A DNA stretch of 30,377 nucleotides from Candidatus Cloacimonas sp. (GCA_035403355.1 DAONFA010000028.1:1-30377), one strand, 5' to 3'; shown: positions 1 through 8,477, counted from the first letter of the stretch. The notes: a model not told the origin generated them from the letters alone. Numbers and translations: made by a program.

Positions 1-510
1 ATCCGGAGAAACGACATCTTGTCGTTTCCCTGGCAACCGAGCTAATTCTTTACGCGGAATTGGTAGTAACAGAAAAAATTGGGATGTTATTTTTTGGTTG
101 ACCAGGACATCAACCCTCCGATCCGGAGAAACGACATCTTGTCGTTTCCCTGGCAACAGAGCTAATTCTTTACGCGGAATTAGCGGTAACGGAATAAATT
201 GGGATGTTATTTTTGGTTGACCAGGAGGTCAACCATCCGATCCGGAGAAACGACATCTTGTCGTTTCCCTGCCAACAGAGCTAATTTTTTACGCAGAATT
301 AGCGATAACGGAATAAATTGGGAGTGTTATTTTTGGTTGACCAGGAGGTCAACCTTCCGATCCGGAGAAACGACATCTTGTCGTTTCCCTGGCAACCGAG
401 CTAATTATTTATACTTAATTGGAAGTAACGGAATAAATTGGGATGTTATTTTTTGGTTGACCAGGAGGTCAACCCTCCGAATTTTGTTCGGCCAGGACAT
501 CAACTCTCCG
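1..510. repeat. Tandem array of about 120-bp units, each with three hairpins
   Basis: Four near-identical units start at 1, 121, 240 and 360 (120, 119, 120 and about 120 bp). A truncated fifth unit at 481-510 keeps only the tail. The array may begin before the window. Each unit has three inverted repeats: GAAACGAC/GTCGTTTC with a 5-nt loop (8-28 in unit 1), GCTAATTC/GAATTAGC with an 8-nt loop (clearest in unit 2), and GGTTGACC/GGTCAACC with a 4-nt loop (units 2-4; unit 1 keeps 6 bp). In the second hairpin the innermost pair is C-G in units 1-2, T-G in unit 3 and A-T in unit 4, so pairing survives base changes. The units may be a structured RNA, a protein-binding array or a non-coding repeat family. 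I do not recognise the family. Confidence 0.9.
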
Positions 511-524
511 GTGATAATTCCTGC

Positions 525-530
525 TTGACA
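525..530 (+). promoter_or_regulatory. TTGACA, possible -35 element
   Basis: A perfect TTGACA lies 30 bases before the ATG at 560, just after the 120-bp repeat array. At the usual spacing the sequence is GGCATA or similar, not a good -10 element. A start of transcription here would leave almost no leader, so the promoter call is weak. Confidence 0.25.
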
Positions 531-559
531 AAAAAGGGCAGATTTTGGGCATAGGCAAT

Positions 560-1555
560 ATGAAAGCACATAAAGCAATAGCATTATTTTCCGGTGGACT
601 GGATAGTATTTTGGCAGTTAAATGGATGCAAAGTAAGGGATATGCAGTTCATCCGGTTTTTTTTAAAGCTCCGTATTTGTTTCCTGAGCGAGCAATTCAC
701 TATGCCGAAAAAAATGATATTAATTTAGAAGTGATAGATGTATCTGAGGAGCATATAAAGTTATTGGATAATCCGGTTTACGGTTTTGGCAAATGGATGA
801 ATCCCTGTATTGACTGTCACGGTTTTATGTTTAAAAAAGCCGCAGAACTGATGTTGGAAAGGGATGCCGATTATCTTATAAGTGGTGAGGTGTTGGGTCA
901 GAGGCCTAAAAGTCAAAGGCGTGATGCGCTGGACAGCGTTAGTAAGCTAAGCAATGTAAAGGACTTAATTATTAGACCCTTATCTCAAAATTTACTTCCT
1001 GATACATTGCCTATTAGAGAAGGTTGGGTTAATAAAAAAGATATGCTATCCTTTCAGGGTCGCGGTCGTTTAGCTCAATTAGCATTGGCAGAAGAATTAG
1101 GTGTAGTTGATTTTCCTTCTCCGGCAGGAGGTTGTTTACTTACAGATCGTAATTACTGTTTACGTTTGCGAGATCTGCAAAAGCACCATCAGGACAATCT
1201 ACATTCAATTGAATTACTTGCTTATGGTCGTCATTTTCGTTTAACGAAAGAAGCGAAATTAATTATCGGAAGAGATGAGGCAGAAAACGAAACCCTAAGG
1301 CAGATATTTCAACAAGGGGTAATGCTTGAGGCAAAGGAATATACAGGACCTTTGGGTTTTATTACCGGAAAGCTAAATTATGAAACTCTGGATTTAGCAC
1401 TTTCTCTCTTTGTATTGTATCATTCTAAAGTTCCGATTTTTACAACTATTAATGTTTGGAGAATTACCGATAATAAAATAACCGGTAAGATGATAAAGAT
1501 TGCTACTAAGAGAGATAGAGAGTTAATTAAAAAATACCTTATCTCATATTCGTAA
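560..1555 (+). CDS. PP-loop ATP pyrophosphatase, ThiI/MnmA-like tRNA thiolation protein
   Basis: A protein of about 331 residues. The N-terminal PP-loop SGGLDS (about residues 10-15) is the adenylating motif of the N-type ATP pyrophosphatases, seen in ThiI, MnmA and GuaA. NPCIDCH around residue 80 and SPAGGCLLTD around residue 190 place cysteines where tRNA thiolases carry sulfur-transfer cysteines. The C-terminal third, after the GGCLLTD motif, resembles the RNA-binding NFACT-R-like domain found in such proteins. A role in 2-thio- or 4-thiouridine formation in tRNA is inferred from the family; the exact target is not known. I chose ATG 560. An in-frame TTG at 545 would add five residues, but neither has a strong ribosome-binding site. 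The gene sits 17 bp before the MBL hydrolase gene. Confidence 0.75.
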   Translation: MKAHKAIALFSGGLDSILAVKWMQSKGYAVHPVFFKAPYLFPERAIHYAEKNDINLEVIDVSEEHIKLLDNPVYGFGKWMNPCIDCHGFMFKKAAELMLERDADYLISGEVLGQRPKSQRRDALDSVSKLSNVKDLIIRPLSQNLLPDTLPIREGWVNKKDMLSFQGRGRLAQLALAEELGVVDFPSPAGGCLLTDRNYCLRLRDLQKHHQDNLHSIELLAYGRHFRLTKEAKLIIGRDEAENETLRQIFQQGVMLEAKEYTGPLGFITGKLNYETLDLALSLFVLYHSKVPIFTTINVWRITDNKITGKMIKIATKRDRELIKKYLISYS

Positions 1556-1572
1556 AGATAAAGGATAAAAAA

Positions 1573-2199
1573 ATGATAAAAATTGAAAGCACTGTTCTAC
1601 TGGAAAACTTTCAAACCAATACTTATCTGCTTTGGGAAGGAGATAGTTCCGAGGCATTTTTAATTGATCCCGCTTCTCCAAGCGAAGCTTTTCTGAAACG
1701 AATTAACCAGTTGGAACTGAAAGTTAAAATGATTATCAACACTCATGGTCATGCAGATCATATTGGAGGTAATCAATATTTTGCCAAGGCATTCAATTGC
1801 CCTGTTGCTATTCATCAGGCGGACGCAGAAATGCTTACCAATAACTGTAAAAATATGAGTACTTATATGGGTTATGAACTACAGTTAGCATCTCCTCAAA
1901 TTATTTTGCAGGATGGCGATGAACTCTTTCTCGGTTCCGAGCAAGTGAAAGTGATTCACACTCCGGGGCATACTAAAGGTAGTATATGCCTTTTAGCTGG
2001 CAAATATTTAATTAGCGGAGATACTTTATTTGAACAAAGCATTGGCAGAACCGATTTCCCCGGAGGAAGCCACAGTGCAATTATTGATTCCATAAAAAAT
2101 AAACTATTTGTTTTGAAGGATGATGTTTTAGTGTTTCCGGGGCATGGACCCTCCACTTCCATTGGTTTGGAAAAATTTAATAATCCATTTGTGAATTAG
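1573..2199 (+). CDS. MBL-fold metallo-hydrolase (glyoxalase II-like)
   Basis: 208 residues, the usual size for the short YcbL/GloB-like branch of the metallo-beta-lactamase superfamily. The metal-binding motif THGHADHIGG is near residue 57, followed by HTPGHTKGS, SGDTLF (bridging Asp) and a final PGHGPST, so all expected metal ligands are present. The family hydrolyses thioesters such as S-lactoylglutathione or acts on persulfides; the substrate cannot be read from the sequence. An AAGGA site at 1561-1565 lies 7 bases before the ATG and supports this start. The gene follows the PP-loop gene by 17 bp and is followed by guaA after 8 bp, so the three are probably co-transcribed. Confidence 0.85.
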   Translation: MIKIESTVLLENFQTNTYLLWEGDSSEAFLIDPASPSEAFLKRINQLELKVKMIINTHGHADHIGGNQYFAKAFNCPVAIHQADAEMLTNNCKNMSTYMGYELQLASPQIILQDGDELFLGSEQVKVIHTPGHTKGSICLLAGKYLISGDTLFEQSIGRTDFPGGSHSAIIDSIKNKLFVLKDDVLVFPGHGPSTSIGLEKFNNPFVN

Positions 2200-2207
2200 G
2201 ACGCACG

Positions 2208-3743
2208 ATGCAGCATAAAGTTCTTATTTTGGATTTTGGCTCTCAATATACTCAATTGATAGCCAGAAAAGTGCGTTCTTTACATATCTATTGTGAAATT
2301 CATCCCTTCAATATCAGGATGGAACAGATTCAATCCCTTGCCCCGCAAGCGATTATTTTTTCCGGAAGTCCTTATAGCATTAATGACCAGGATTCCCTGC
2401 AACCGGATGAAGGTATTTGGCAGCTGAGAATTCCCATATTAGGTATCTGCTATGGTATGCAATTGCTGGTAACTCATTTTGGGGGAACTGTTCTTGCGGC
2501 AACAAAAAGGGAATATGGTTCTGCCATTCTTAATATTATCAATCCAGGTAAATTGCTTTCAGGATTGGGGAATGGGGAACAGGTTTGGATGAGTCATAGC
2601 GATACCATTGCTGTTTTGCCAAAATGTTTTTCTGTATTGGCAGAAACGGAAAACTCACCTTTTGCTGTAATAGCTCATCAGGATTTACCCTTTTATGGTC
2701 TGCAGTTTCATCCGGAAGTAACAAATACAAAAAACGGAATAACAATCCTAAAGAATTTCCTGCTGGACATAGCAAAAGTTACGCCGGATTGGACAGCAAG
2801 TGTCTTTATCAGCTCCAGCATTGACTTAATAAGAAAACAAATAGGCAAGCAAAAAGTAGTTTTAGGTTTAAGCGGAGGTGTGGATTCCACTGTTACTGCT
2901 TTTTTACTTTATAAAGCAATTGGTAAGCAATTACTGCCAATTTTTGTTGATACAGGACTTATGCGCTATAAAGAAGCAGAAAGAATCCAAGAGACCTTTG
3001 AGGCATTTCCTGATCTGCAGATTCGCTATGTAGATGCCAGCAATATATTCCTTTCCCGGCTGAAAGGAATTACCGATCCCGAGAAAAAACGAAAAATTAT
3101 CGGAAACACTTTTATTGAGGAATTTGAAAAAGTAGCTCAAGAGTATAAAGAAGTCCGCTATTTAGCTCAGGGAACTTTATATCCCGATGTAATTGAAAGT
3201 GCAGCTATTGCCGGAAAGACAGCTACGATAAAAAGTCATCATAATGTTGGCGGATTGCCGGAAAAGATGAAATTAACATTGATTGAGCCCTTAAGAGAAC
3301 TTTTTAAGGATGAAGTTCGCGAAGTAGGCACTTTGCTTGGTTTACCGGAAACAATTGTGCAACGGCATCCTTTTCCGGGACCGGGTTTAGCCGTTAGAAT
3401 CATTGGTGAGGTGGATGCAGAAAAGGTTAGAATTTTACAGCTGGCAGATGAAATCTTTATCAGTGAGCTGCAAAAAAACGGGCTCTATAATAGAACCTGG
3501 CAAGCATTTGCTGTTCTCTTACCGGTTAGAACAGTTGGCGTGATGGGTGATGAACGAAGTTACGAACAGGTTTGTGCCCTAAGAGCTGTTGATAGCGTTG
3601 ACGGTATGACTGCAACCTGTTCTCAATTGCCTTTATCGTTTCTGCAGGAAGTTGCCAATAGAATATGTAACGAGGTTCAAGGTATCTCTCGCGTGGTTTA
3701 TGATATTTCTTCCAAACCCCCAGCCACAATTGAGTGGGAATAA
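2208..3743 (+). CDS. guaA: GMP synthase (glutamine-hydrolysing)
   Basis: Converts XMP to GMP with ATP and glutamine, the last step of guanine nucleotide synthesis, in the cytoplasm. At 511 residues it is full length. The N-terminal class I glutamine amidotransferase has the nucleophile Cys81 in GICYGMQ and His168/Glu170 in FHPEV. The ATP pyrophosphatase domain carries SGGVDS at 222-227. The C-terminal dimerisation domain ends in KPPATIEWE, the typical GuaA terminus. An AGGA at 2198-2201, 6 bases before the ATG, supports the start. It lies 8 bp after the MBL hydrolase gene and appears to end that run; a 131-bp gap and a tRNA follow. Confidence 0.97.
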   Translation: MQHKVLILDFGSQYTQLIARKVRSLHIYCEIHPFNIRMEQIQSLAPQAIIFSGSPYSINDQDSLQPDEGIWQLRIPILGICYGMQLLVTHFGGTVLAATKREYGSAILNIINPGKLLSGLGNGEQVWMSHSDTIAVLPKCFSVLAETENSPFAVIAHQDLPFYGLQFHPEVTNTKNGITILKNFLLDIAKVTPDWTASVFISSSIDLIRKQIGKQKVVLGLSGGVDSTVTAFLLYKAIGKQLLPIFVDTGLMRYKEAERIQETFEAFPDLQIRYVDASNIFLSRLKGITDPEKKRKIIGNTFIEEFEKVAQEYKEVRYLAQGTLYPDVIESAAIAGKTATIKSHHNVGGLPEKMKLTLIEPLRELFKDEVREVGTLLGLPETIVQRHPFPGPGLAVRIIGEVDAEKVRILQLADEIFISELQKNGLYNRTWQAFAVLLPVRTVGVMGDERSYEQVCALRAVDSVDGMTATCSQLPLSFLQEVANRICNEVQGISRVVYDISSKPPATIEWE

Positions 3744-3816
3744 AAAATGCCCTGCCTAACTTATTTGAATGCTATGCAATTACATCTTGGGTTAAACGGA
3801 AAGATAAACTTTTATC

Positions 3817-3822
3817 TTGACA
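3817..3822 (+). promoter_or_regulatory. TTGACA, possible -35 element before tRNA-Asp
   Basis: A perfect TTGACA about 53 bases before the tRNA-Asp 5' end, in the gap after guaA. The downstream GGAATAATAAAG is AT-rich but too far (about 25 bases) to be a normal -10 element. The location is plausible for a tRNA promoter, but the second element is not convincing. Confidence 0.3.
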
Positions 3823-3874
3823 GAAAAAGCTCCTTTCCATTTTGGAATAATAAAGCCACTCATTTTAACGAGGT

Positions 3875-3952
3875 GGGGGCGTAGTTCAGTTTGGTTAGAA
3901 CGTCTGCCTGTCACGCAGAAGGTCGCGAGTTCGAGTCTCGTCGCTCCCGCCA
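3875..3952 (+). tRNA. tRNA-Asp (GTC)
   Basis: A complete cloverleaf of 78 bases including an encoded CCA. The acceptor strands GGGGGCG (3875-3881) and CGCTCCC (3942-3948) pair over 7 positions with one G-T. The anticodon stem TCTGC/GCAGA encloses the loop CTGTCAC, placing anticodon GTC at 3910-3912. The T loop has the expected GTTCGAGTC. The discriminator base is G, as is usual for tRNA-Asp. It stands alone between guaA and the Kdo transferase gene. Confidence 0.97.
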
Positions 3953-3997
3953 TCTCATTAAAAAGTGGATAATCCTGTTCGCCGCGTTGGATAAATA

Positions 3998-5233
3998 ATG
4001 TTTTTGCTATTCTTATTCAATCTCCTGATTGAAGTTCTATACTTCCTTTTATTTCCGTTTCTCTATCTATTTTTAAGGCAGAAGAAATATCTACCCGCTA
4101 TTAAAGCTCAAGGAGAAGATATCCAAAAAGGAATTTTATTTCATTCTGCTTCAATGGGAGAATTAACTGCTATCAAAACCCTCGTAATAAAGCACTTGCA
4201 AGAACATCCGGAAGTAAAACTTAGTATTACAACCAGCACCGTTACCAGCTGCGCTGAAGCAAATAAAATAAGCCCTAAGGTGCATAGTTTTCTCTCTGTT
4301 CTGGATATTCCGCATTTACGCAATAAACAACTGAAACGCATTAACCCTGGTTTAATTTGTATTATAGAAACGGAAATTTGGCCTAATATGCTGCTGTGGG
4401 CAAAGCAGCATAAAGTTCCAGTGCTCTTTTTAAATGCCAGAATGTCTGCCCGCACTTTTAAAAGTTACCGGATGTTAAAATTTCTGTTTTGGTATTTACA
4501 AAGTCCTATAACCGAAATCCATACTCAAAGCAAAGAAGATGCTATGCGCTATCGGAAAATTTTCCGCAAGCCGGTTTTAATTAGCGGAAATCTGAAATTT
4601 TCGTTAGTGTTAAAGGACTATAATGCAGAACAGCTACGCACGGAATGGGGTTATAAAAAGGATGATTTTATCATCTGTTGGGGCTCAACCCGACCCGGTG
4701 AAGAAGAATTGCTGATTTCCCTGTTTCCGTTTTTAAAAGAAGCTATTCCCAATTTGCATTTAATTATAGCATTGCGGCATCCCCGACGCCTGGAGGAAGT
4801 GAAAGAGCTTTTGCTGAATTATTCCTACAGCTGTTTTACTACCAGAAACGAAAAGAGCCAAACCGAGGAAATTATGTTATTAGATACCCTGGGTATTTTA
4901 TATCAAGCATATTGTATTTGTGATCTGGCAATTGTCGGGGGCTCTTTCTCTGATTTTGGGGGACATAATCCTCTGGAACCTGCTTATTACAAAAAGCCCG
5001 TTATTATCGGTCCCTATCACTATTCCTGTAAAGAATCAGTAAAAAAACTAAGACAGGCAGGTGGGATTATTATCAGTAATAAAGACGATTTAGGTAACGA
5101 CTTGATAACGCTATATAAAAATATAGAACTAAGAGAAAAAATGGGTATAGCAGCAAAAAAGGTCTTGACTGAAAATGCCCGCACTTTGGATATTTATTTA
5201 CAGGCATTGGAAAAATGGCTGAAGGAGGAATAA
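3998..5233 (+). CDS. waaA: 3-deoxy-D-manno-octulosonic acid (Kdo) transferase
   Basis: Also called KdtA. This GT30 enzyme adds Kdo to lipid A precursors at the cytoplasmic face of the inner membrane, so its presence indicates an LPS-bearing outer membrane. 411 residues is typical. The N-terminus is a hydrophobic anchor (about residues 1-25). The family signature GGSFSDFGGHNPLEP ends at about residue 328, and HSASMGE near residue 47 matches the acceptor-side domain. No clear ribosome-binding site precedes ATG 3998. The stop codon overlaps the ATG of the following radical SAM gene (TAATG), so the two are probably translationally coupled. Confidence 0.95.
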   Translation: MFLLFLFNLLIEVLYFLLFPFLYLFLRQKKYLPAIKAQGEDIQKGILFHSASMGELTAIKTLVIKHLQEHPEVKLSITTSTVTSCAEANKISPKVHSFLSVLDIPHLRNKQLKRINPGLICIIETEIWPNMLLWAKQHKVPVLFLNARMSARTFKSYRMLKFLFWYLQSPITEIHTQSKEDAMRYRKIFRKPVLISGNLKFSLVLKDYNAEQLRTEWGYKKDDFIICWGSTRPGEEELLISLFPFLKEAIPNLHLIIALRHPRRLEEVKELLLNYSYSCFTTRNEKSQTEEIMLLDTLGILYQAYCICDLAIVGGSFSDFGGHNPLEPAYYKKPVIIGPYHYSCKESVKKLRQAGGIIISNKDDLGNDLITLYKNIELREKMGIAAKKVLTENARTLDIYLQALEKWLKEE

Positions 5234-6096
5234 TGCGTGAAGCAATGTTCTACATCCACGAAGGAAACAAAATCCGGTGTCAGCTTTGTCCACGCGAATG
5301 TTTATTAAGTGAAGGGAAAAAAGGATTTTGTCGCAGCCGGGAAGTGATTAATGGTTCGTTAATTGCTACTGCTTATGGAAAAACAACTTCTTTGGCTTTA
5401 GACCCGATAGAAAAGAAGCCACTCTATCATTTTCATCCCGGAAGTATGATTGTTTCTTTGGGTCCAAATTCCTGCAATTTAACCTGTAAGTATTGCCAAA
5501 ACTGGGAAATCAGTCAACAGGAATATCCTACACGCTATCTGGCTATTGAAGATTTAATTCAGATAATCAGGGAACAAAAAAATCAGCAGGTTGCCTTCAC
5601 TTACACGGAACCCTTAATGTGGTATGAATATATTTTGGATTTTGCAGCTCAAGCTTCGGATATTGATATTGTTTTAGTTACTAATGCCTATATTAACCAG
5701 GAGCCCTGGCGAAAAATCCTTAAAGTGATAAAAGCTGTTAATATAGATATAAAGTCCTATAGAGATAATTTTTACAGAGAGTTATGCGGTGGGAAACTGG
5801 AAGTTATTAAAGATAACATCATAATTGCCAAGGAAATAGGCGTGCATATTGAGCTTACTAATTTGCTTATTCCCGGCTATAATGATACCGAAGAAGAACT
5901 GCAGGATTTAGCTATGTTCATCGCCTCGGTAGATAAAAATATTCCTCTGCATATTTCTGCTTATCGTCCTGGTTACAAAATGACCGTAAGACCTACCACC
6001 GGAGAAGAAGTAGAAAATGCCTGTGCAATTGCCTCCCGTTATCTGAATTATGTTTATGCCGGAAATGTATATTCCGCAAGGTTTTCCAAGAGATAG
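5233..6096 (+). CDS. amrS: AmmeMemoRadiSam-type radical SAM enzyme (PflA-like)
   Basis: 287 residues. The [4Fe-4S]-binding motif CNLTCKYC (Cys81, Cys85, Cys88) marks a radical SAM enzyme. The N-terminal cysteine-rich CQLCPRECLL and the GRCRSRE-like GFCRSRE segment, followed by DPIEKKPLYHFHPG, are typical of the AmrS (RadiSam) subgroup related to pyruvate formate-lyase activases. The reaction of this group is not firmly established. Partners AmmA and Memo are not encoded in the window, although the gene is often found alone. I chose ATG 5233 rather than 5215 because the GGAGG at 5224-5228 lies between them and serves the later start. The ATG overlaps the kdtA stop, and the next gene begins at the base after its own stop. 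Confidence 0.88.
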   Translation: MREAMFYIHEGNKIRCQLCPRECLLSEGKKGFCRSREVINGSLIATAYGKTTSLALDPIEKKPLYHFHPGSMIVSLGPNSCNLTCKYCQNWEISQQEYPTRYLAIEDLIQIIREQKNQQVAFTYTEPLMWYEYILDFAAQASDIDIVLVTNAYINQEPWRKILKVIKAVNIDIKSYRDNFYRELCGGKLEVIKDNIIIAKEIGVHIELTNLLIPGYNDTEEELQDLAMFIASVDKNIPLHISAYRPGYKMTVRPTTGEEVENACAIASRYLNYVYAGNVYSARFSKR

Positions 6097-6465
6097 ATGA
6101 AGGCAAATTCAATCCTGAACGATTTAAGACCGGCAGATATTGGATTAATTGTCTTAGTTATATTAACTATCATTTTTTCAGGAGGATATTACTTTCGGCA
6201 TAAACCGGATTCTAAAGTGTATATCTATAAAGCCAATCAACTCTTTGGCGTTTATTCCTTAAAACAGGATAAAATCATTACAATTGATGTACATAACACC
6301 GTGGAAATAAAAAACGGAAAAGTAAGAATGAAATTCGCAGATTGCCCTGATAAGCGTTGTGTTAAACAAGGTTTTACAAAATCAATGCCGATAATCTGCC
6401 TTCCTAATAAAGTGAGCATTGAAATTAAAGATAACCAGAATTCCAAAAAACTAATATTACAGTAG
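6097..6465 (+). CDS. NusG domain II-containing membrane-anchored protein
   Basis: 122 residues with one transmembrane segment (about residues 15-32) and a single soluble domain. That domain contains Cys83, Cys88 and Cys101 in the pattern CPDKRCVKQG...ICLP, the hallmark of the NusG_II (PF07009) family, with the domain probably outside the cytoplasmic membrane. Members often occur near Rnf, ApbE or isoprenoid genes, but their role is not defined. The start ATG follows the radical SAM stop codon without a gap, so translation is probably coupled. It is followed by 8 bp and then the glycosyltransferase-Ppx fusion. Identity of the domain is fairly sure; function is unknown. Confidence 0.8.
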   Translation: MKANSILNDLRPADIGLIVLVILTIIFSGGYYFRHKPDSKVYIYKANQLFGVYSLKQDKIITIDVHNTVEIKNGKVRMKFADCPDKRCVKQGFTKSMPIICLPNKVSIEIKDNQNSKKLILQ

Positions 6466-6473
6466 AAAAACAG

Positions 6474-8477
6474 ATGTTACGATTTGCAATTTATGTTTCC
6501 AGCCATGGTTTTGGTCATTCAACCCGAATGAGCGCTTTAGCTGAAGAACTTATACAATTTGGTGTTTTCTGTCATATTATTTCAGACAAACCGGCTTATT
6601 TATATGCTAATCTCAATCCTCATTATTATACTCTTCATCCGAGGAAAATAGATGGGGGAGTTAAACATAGCGAAAATCTGAATGTAAATATCACGGAGAC
6701 GGTTAATTCACTATTAGATTTACTTGATAGTCGCAACGAGATTATGGAGCGGGAAATAGAATTTCTGCGCCGGGAAAAGATTGATTGTATCATTGCGGAT
6801 GTTCCCTTTCTGGTAAGTGATTTTGCAGCATATTGTAATATTCCTGTTTTTGCGGTAACCAATTTTGAATGGCATTTTATCTATCAGTCCATTTTTGCGC
6901 AGTTAGCACAAATAAAAGAAGTTAATACTGCTGAAAATAAGATAGATTTAGATCCCGTTTTGAACTTAATCTGGTCTTGTTATCAACGCTTTGATGAATG
7001 TTTTCGGCTTCCCTTCAGCACTGAGGAAAGTATGTCTGCTTTTCCGCACTTACAATCCTGTGGATTGCTTTCCCGCAAAAAGGAACACTATAACAACATC
7101 CGTTCCCGGTATAACCTAAAAGAAAATACACCTATATTACTTGTAATGTTTGGCGGCGAAGGAGCTATGGAATTAAACTATGCAGAACTCTGTTCAGCTT
7201 ATGAAGGCATTGTTATTTCCACGCAAACGGGAGTGCAGGCAGAAAATCATATTCAGGTTAGCAAGGATGAGGATTTTTTAGACCTTATTTTTAGTGCAAA
7301 CATCATTCTTTGTAAACCAGGTTATAGTTCCTTGGCAGAAGCAACGCAATTGGGCAAATTTATTATCTATTGTCCTCGCAAAAATTATCCGGAAGAAAAA
7401 GCTTTGATTGCAGGAATGCAAAAATATCCCAATTGCCTGCAGATAGGAACATTGCAACATAGCAGAGCAGAATGGAAATCTATATTTAACAGTATTCAAC
7501 CCCACACTATAAAAACTAAAGCATATCGGAACTGCAACAGGGAAGTTGCCGGTATGGTGTTAAATAAATACAGTCAAAGGAAAGGAAACCAACTTATCAG
7601 CATTTTTGACCTTGGTTCCAACAACTTGAATTATTTACTCTATGATAGAGAAAAGCAGCAAGTTATCCATAAAACCCAGGTAACTACCTCTTTAGGGAAG
7701 AATTTCCGGAGGAACAGGATAAGCGCCTTACGGCTGAATAATGTAAAAAAGGCAATAAACAGTTTATTCCAGCTGGATTCTTATCTAAAATCCGAAAAAG
7801 TTCTTTTGGCAACTGGAGTAATGTGCAAGGCAGCTAACGCAGCTTCTTTAATTGATTGGATAACAAATAAATATGGCATCAGCTGTAGCATAATTTCACC
7901 AGAAGAAGAAATCCGGTATGCGTATTATGCAGCAAAAAATTATAGAAATGGGGAAGAGGCATCTCTGGCAATTGATATTGGTGGTTTTTCCACTGAGGTA
8001 ATTGAGTTAAACAAGGAAAAGAAACAGCAGGGAATTAGTTTACCCTTTGGTCTAATAACTCTACTTAACGATTTTGATACAGAAATAGAAACTGCAGAGA
8101 ATTATATCAAGGATATGCTGGCTACAATTCCTGATTACCATTGCCATAAACTTATCGGTATAGGGTTAACTTACACCTATCTAGCAGCAGTTGTTTATAA
8201 ATGCAGCTATGCAGATATGGAAAAACAGGAGGGCAAAGCTATCAGCAAAAAGCAATTGCAGCATCTTTTGCAGTCAATTGCAAGGGAAGAGGAAGCAGAA
8301 TATTTACCTTTTTTGCTGGAGGAAAGCTATCTCCCGGTACTTAAATTAAGCATAATTTTTAATATTTCTTTACTGGACAGATTTGAGGTCTCGGAAATTA
8401 TTGTTTGTAATTCCGGAATATCAGTTGGCTATGCCAATTGGCTTTCCGCAAAGAAAAAACGCAAGGCACAGAAATGA
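6474..8477 (+). CDS. Fusion: GT-B glycosyltransferase (MurG/GT28-like) + Ppx/GppA-like phosphatase domain
   Basis: 667 residues. Residues 1 to about 360 look like a GT-B glycosyltransferase: SSHGFGHSTR at the N-terminus, as in the N-terminal part of L-arabinokinase and in MurG-type enzymes, and KPGYSSLAEA...GKFIIYCPR near residue 285 as the sugar-nucleotide-binding half. From about residue 373 a Ppx/GppA (ASKHA-fold) domain starts with IFDLGSNN (Asp379) and continues with ISPEEEIRYA and DIGGFSTE (501-508). The usual DIGGGSTE is changed at one Gly, and the TSAVREAKN-like segment reads TGVMCKAAN. The classic family cleaves exopolyphosphate or pppGpp. The combined function is unknown. No transmembrane segment is evident. 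The stop overlaps the start of miaB (ATGA). Confidence 0.75.
   Translation: MLRFAIYVSSHGFGHSTRMSALAEELIQFGVFCHIISDKPAYLYANLNPHYYTLHPRKIDGGVKHSENLNVNITETVNSLLDLLDSRNEIMEREIEFLRREKIDCIIADVPFLVSDFAAYCNIPVFAVTNFEWHFIYQSIFAQLAQIKEVNTAENKIDLDPVLNLIWSCYQRFDECFRLPFSTEESMSAFPHLQSCGLLSRKKEHYNNIRSRYNLKENTPILLVMFGGEGAMELNYAELCSAYEGIVISTQTGVQAENHIQVSKDEDFLDLIFSANIILCKPGYSSLAEATQLGKFIIYCPRKNYPEEKALIAGMQKYPNCLQIGTLQHSRAEWKSIFNSIQPHTIKTKAYRNCNREVAGMVLNKYSQRKGNQLISIFDLGSNNLNYLLYDREKQQVIHKTQVTTSLGKNFRRNRISALRLNNVKKAINSLFQLDSYLKSEKVLLATGVMCKAANAASLIDWITNKYGISCSIISPEEEIRYAYYAAKNYRNGEEASLAIDIGGFSTEVIELNKEKKQQGISLPFGLITLLNDFDTEIETAENYIKDMLATIPDYHCHKLIGIGLTYTYLAAVVYKCSYADMEKQEGKAISKKQLQHLLQSIAREEEAEYLPFLLEESYLPVLKLSIIFNISLLDRFEVSEIIVCNSGISVGYANWLSAKKKRKAQK

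Noticed and set aside
1..510. CRISPR array
   Set aside because: Units are about 120 bp and nearly identical throughout, so there are no short repeats separated by unique spacers.
199..528. A 109-codon open frame over the repeat array
   Set aside because: It is read from tandem repeats and breaks in unit 2. The hairpin structure explains the sequence better than a protein.
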